Shown here piece by piece: positions 5,970-7,983 of a stretch of DNA of 7,983 bases. The stretch is taken from assembly GCA_029287555.1 (NCBI GenBank), contig JARFQX010000213.1:1-7983 (forward strand), written 5' to 3'. Both the position numbers and the translations under genes were made by a program. Below the pieces are notes generated by a model. The model made no database searches. It had not been told where the DNA came from and was given only the letters and a program-made list of their open reading frames with translations. The stretch's first letter is position 1; the number at the start of each line of letters is the position of its first letter. Source of the stretch: Rubripirellula sp. (GTDB taxonomy: Bacteria > Planctomycetota > Planctomycetia > Pirellulales > Pirellulaceae).

Positions 5970-6154
5970 TCCGCGCGGTGGGCAGCTCGAAAGCCAGAGC
6001 ATCGAAGTCGATTCGGTCTCGTCGCCAGGGCGATTTTCGCTATTCTACCCCAGCTCAGGGCAATCGGAGTCGGGTGGGCCAAACACGGCTAAATCTACTA
6101 CGATGCCCTTTTCGTTGCCGACCGCTTGGCTCACGTACTCGAGCTTGCTCGCCC

Positions 6155-6943
6155 ATGAAAATCAAGTGCCCCGCCTGTTCCCAGGTCCTCACCATTCCCG
6201 ATTCGGCGGCAGGCAAGGTCGTCAAATGCCCCTGTGGGAAACAACTCCGTGCCCCCGCCGCCGGGCCGGGGAACCCCGCTTCGACACCCGCATCGACCTC
6301 CGCTTCCAGGCCAGCAGCCGGAGCGGCCGGCGGAGGCGGCCCGAGACGGGCAACCAATCCAGCGGCGACTGCCCGCGATTTTGATCCGGAGATGTTCGAC
6401 GAGTTGACCGACCAGGACCTCAAGCCGGTCAAAGGTGTGACCAATCCCTATGCGTCGGTCTCGGCCGCGCCGCACGGTGCGGCCGTCGGTGATCGAGAGC
6501 TCGCCGGCGTGGGCAGCCGAATTGCCGGTGCGATTGTCGACGCCCTGTTCACCTACCTGTTTGTCGGGATCGGAGTGGGGATCGCCATTTACGTGTTGCT
6601 GCAAGCCGGTGAGCAGGCGAGTTCGGGTGTAACCGCAGCTGCCTACTCTGCAATTGGCGTGGCTTCCTTGATTCCGGTGGTCATCAATTGCGTGCTGATT
6701 GCCAAGTCGGGGCAATCCGTTGGCAAGAAAGTCGCCGGAACGAGAATGATCGACCAGGAGTCGCGAACGCCGGTGGGTTTCGTCCAAGGCTATCTCGTGC
6801 GCACCATGGTGTTTGGAGCCCTTTGTCAGATTCCCTTGATCGGCTTTGTCATTGCCATCGTCGACATTGTCTTCTTGTTCACCGACCAGAATCATCAAAC
6901 GCTTCACGATAAGTTGGCGAAGACGCTTGTCGTCCAGGCGTGA
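6155..6943 (+). CDS. Zinc-ribbon and RDD-domain membrane protein
   Basis: A 262-residue protein with three parts. Residues 1-33 form a small zinc ribbon with C5-P-A-C8 and C25-P-C27-G, the 'IPDSAAGKVVKCPCGK' stretch being typical of planctomycete N-terminal ribbons. Residues 34-112 are a low-complexity Ala/Pro/Ser/Gly linker with a short acidic patch (DFDPEMFDELTDQDLK, 75-90). Residues 113-262 are an RDD domain: SRIAGAIVDALF (121-132) carries the Arg and Asp of the first helix, hydrophobic segments lie at about 130-150, 160-183 and 215-243, and QTLHDKLAKTLVV (248-260) holds the final Asp. RDD proteins are inner-membrane proteins of mostly unknown function, some implicated in ion or compatible-solute transport. 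Starting at ATG 6155 puts the ribbon at the N-terminus; the frame is open further upstream but without conserved sequence. No clear Shine-Dalgarno is visible. The WYL gene follows after 27 bp. Confidence 0.87.
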   Translation: MKIKCPACSQVLTIPDSAAGKVVKCPCGKQLRAPAAGPGNPASTPASTSASRPAAGAAGGGGPRRATNPAATARDFDPEMFDELTDQDLKPVKGVTNPYASVSAAPHGAAVGDRELAGVGSRIAGAIVDALFTYLFVGIGVGIAIYVLLQAGEQASSGVTAAAYSAIGVASLIPVVINCVLIAKSGQSVGKKVAGTRMIDQESRTPVGFVQGYLVRTMVFGALCQIPLIGFVIAIVDIVFLFTDQNHQTLHDKLAKTLVVQA

Positions 6944-6960
6944 CGCTTCCAACCGGGCCC

Positions 6961-6965
6961 GAGGA
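6961..6965 (+). promoter_or_regulatory. Ribosome binding site for the WYL regulator
   Basis: GAGGA is followed by a 5-base spacer (TTAGC) and ATG 6971. It lies in the 27-bp gap after the RDD gene and supports both the start and translational coupling or co-transcription with that gene. Confidence 0.7.
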
Positions 6966-6970
6966 TTAGC

Positions 6971-7983
6971 ATGGCGCGCAACGAACAACTGATTCGTCAG
7001 CACAAGTTACTGCAGCTGCTTGAGTTTTCGAGATTCGGTCGCACGCTAGAAGAGTTGCGCGGCGATTTGGTGGCCGATCTGGGGCTGAGCAATCTCCATG
7101 AACGGACGGTGCGTCGAGACATCGAAGCGTTGCAAGCCGCCGGATTTGACATTCAAACCGAGACGGTGCAGCGGGGTAAGGTTTACAAGCTGGGTCCCAA
7201 TAGCACCGCTGTGCACGAGATCGGCATTTCGGCGACGGAGCTGATTGCATTGGCTATCGGTCGTGAACTGCTTTATCCGCTCTTGGGAACGCAATACTGG
7301 CAGGGGATCGAGACGTTTTGGAACAAGGTGCAGGAATCGGTTCCGAACGGCGTCTTTGACCACTACGCTCGATACCGAAAAGCGATTCACGTTTTCGGTT
7401 CACCCAGCAAGAACTACGAGGAGCACGCCGGCATTCTCAAAACGATCAACCGCGCCATTCTCGAGCATCGCGTCGTCGAAATCGAATACGAGCCGGTCGG
7501 CAAACCCTGTGCTACTCGAAGAATTGAACCGTACGGACTGGCGGTCTATCAAAGCAGCATTTACGTGGTTGCGGCCGCGGCCGAAGTAACGGATGCCTCG
7601 GAGAGGCTGCGGCATTGGAAGCTTGATCGGTTTCGGCACGCCAAAGCCCTTGATGAGTATTTCAAGCCGGATCCAAATGTTGATTTGTCGAAGCATCTCG
7701 GCAAGAGCATCGGCATCTTTTCCGGGGATGACCCGACCGTGGTCAAGATCCGCGTCGGCCAACACGCGGCAGCTTGGGTGCGGGAAGATCCCTGGCATCC
7801 CGAGCAGAAGATCGAATCGCAGGAAGATGGCACCGCGATTCTCTCGGTGCCAACCTCACATCCACGTGAACTGTTGCCCAAGGTCTTGTCATTGGGTGCC
7901 GATGCGGAAGTGCTCGAGCCCCCTTCTTTTCGCGAAGCGACGGCCGAGGCCGTCCAAAAAATGTCGGCCAGTTACAATGCGGC
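6971..7983 (+). CDS. WYL-domain transcriptional regulator, 3' end cut by window
   Basis: The frame stays open from ATG 6971 to the right edge, giving 337 residues. WYL regulators are usually about 310-340 residues, so little should be missing. Residues about 10-75 form a DeoR/HTH_11-type winged helix: LLQLLEFSRFGRTLEELRGD, then the recognition helix ERTVRRDIEALQAAGFDI (44-61). Residues about 157-229 are the WYL domain, with VVEIEYEP (168-175), RRIEPYGLAVYQSSIYVVA (183-201; Y-V-V in place of W-Y-L) and WKLDRF (216-221). Residues about 255-333 match the C-terminal WCX extension (VVKIRV, HAAAWVRE, and the closing LLPKVLSLGADAEVLEPPSFRE). Such proteins bind DNA and sense nucleic acid or nucleotide ligands. 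In other bacteria they control DNA damage, phage defence or metabolism genes. The target here is unknown; autoregulation of the RDD-WYL pair is a reasonable guess. Confidence 0.9.
   Translation, partial: MARNEQLIRQHKLLQLLEFSRFGRTLEELRGDLVADLGLSNLHERTVRRDIEALQAAGFDIQTETVQRGKVYKLGPNSTAVHEIGISATELIALAIGRELLYPLLGTQYWQGIETFWNKVQESVPNGVFDHYARYRKAIHVFGSPSKNYEEHAGILKTINRAILEHRVVEIEYEPVGKPCATRRIEPYGLAVYQSSIYVVAAAAEVTDASERLRHWKLDRFRHAKALDEYFKPDPNVDLSKHLGKSIGIFSGDDPTVVKIRVGQHAAAWVREDPWHPEQKIESQEDGTAILSVPTSHPRELLPKVLSLGADAEVLEPPSFREATAEAVQKMSASYNA

Noticed and set aside
5582..6082. Minus-strand open frame encoding two NPTRERG/NPTRQRG strings
   Set aside because: It overlaps the DUF1080 signal-peptide region out of frame, and its only pattern comes from the intergenic DNA repeat. 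It is treated as a spurious ORF.
5978..6154. N-terminal extension of the RDD protein from an ATG at 5978
   Set aside because: The 59 extra residues are Arg/Ser-rich with no family resemblance, and starting at 6155 puts the zinc ribbon at the N-terminus, as in similar proteins.
6131..7003. 290-codon minus-strand open frame opposite the RDD gene
   Set aside because: The opposite frame has a clear zinc ribbon and RDD domain. This one gives a polar, Arg/Gly/His-rich sequence without motifs and ends in unrelated intergenic DNA.

Overview
The window looks like a stretch of chromosome from a planctomycete, most likely of the Pirellulales (Rhodopirellula/Pirellula-like) type. Three things suggest this: a secreted DUF1080 (3-keto-disaccharide hydrolase) protein, an RDD membrane protein with an N-terminal zinc ribbon, and intergenic repeats that encode an NPTRERG-like peptide when translated. 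I associate all three with that phylum from memory, not from a search. I see no phage, transposase, CRISPR or tRNA/rRNA signal.

Layout. Positions 1-3756 hold four minus-strand genes, in transcription order: lgt (prolipoprotein diacylglyceryl transferase, 3756-2479), a class I SAM methyltransferase (2420-1692), an FAD-dependent oxidoreductase of the geranylgeranyl-reductase type (1581-436), and the first 44 codons of an acyltransferase-3 family membrane protein (134-1), which runs off the left edge. The gap between the last two (135-435) is gene-free. It carries a 7-bp tandem repeat and a large nested inverted repeat. A divergent control region (3757-4024) separates lgt from a plus-strand secreted planctomycete hypothetical (4025-4807). 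That gene converges on the minus-strand DUF1080 gene (5673-4879). A gene-free stretch (5674-6154) contains a palindromic dispersed-type repeat. Two plus-strand genes close the window: the zinc-ribbon/RDD membrane protein (6155-6943) and, 27 bp later, a WYL-domain transcriptional regulator (6971 to the right edge), almost complete.

How the genes relate. Lgt is housekeeping, but this copy has an extra PDZ-like segment in its periplasmic head and a cysteine-rich variant of the Lgt signature. The methyltransferase/oxidoreductase pair resembles the tailoring enzymes that accompany type III polyketide synthases (alkylresorcinol/quinone-type pathways), but no synthase is present here. The RDD and WYL genes are probably co-transcribed. 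I see no clearly new multi-gene system. The best leads are the Lgt insertion, the nested palindrome at 253-351, and the NPTRERG-type repeat at 5761-5969.
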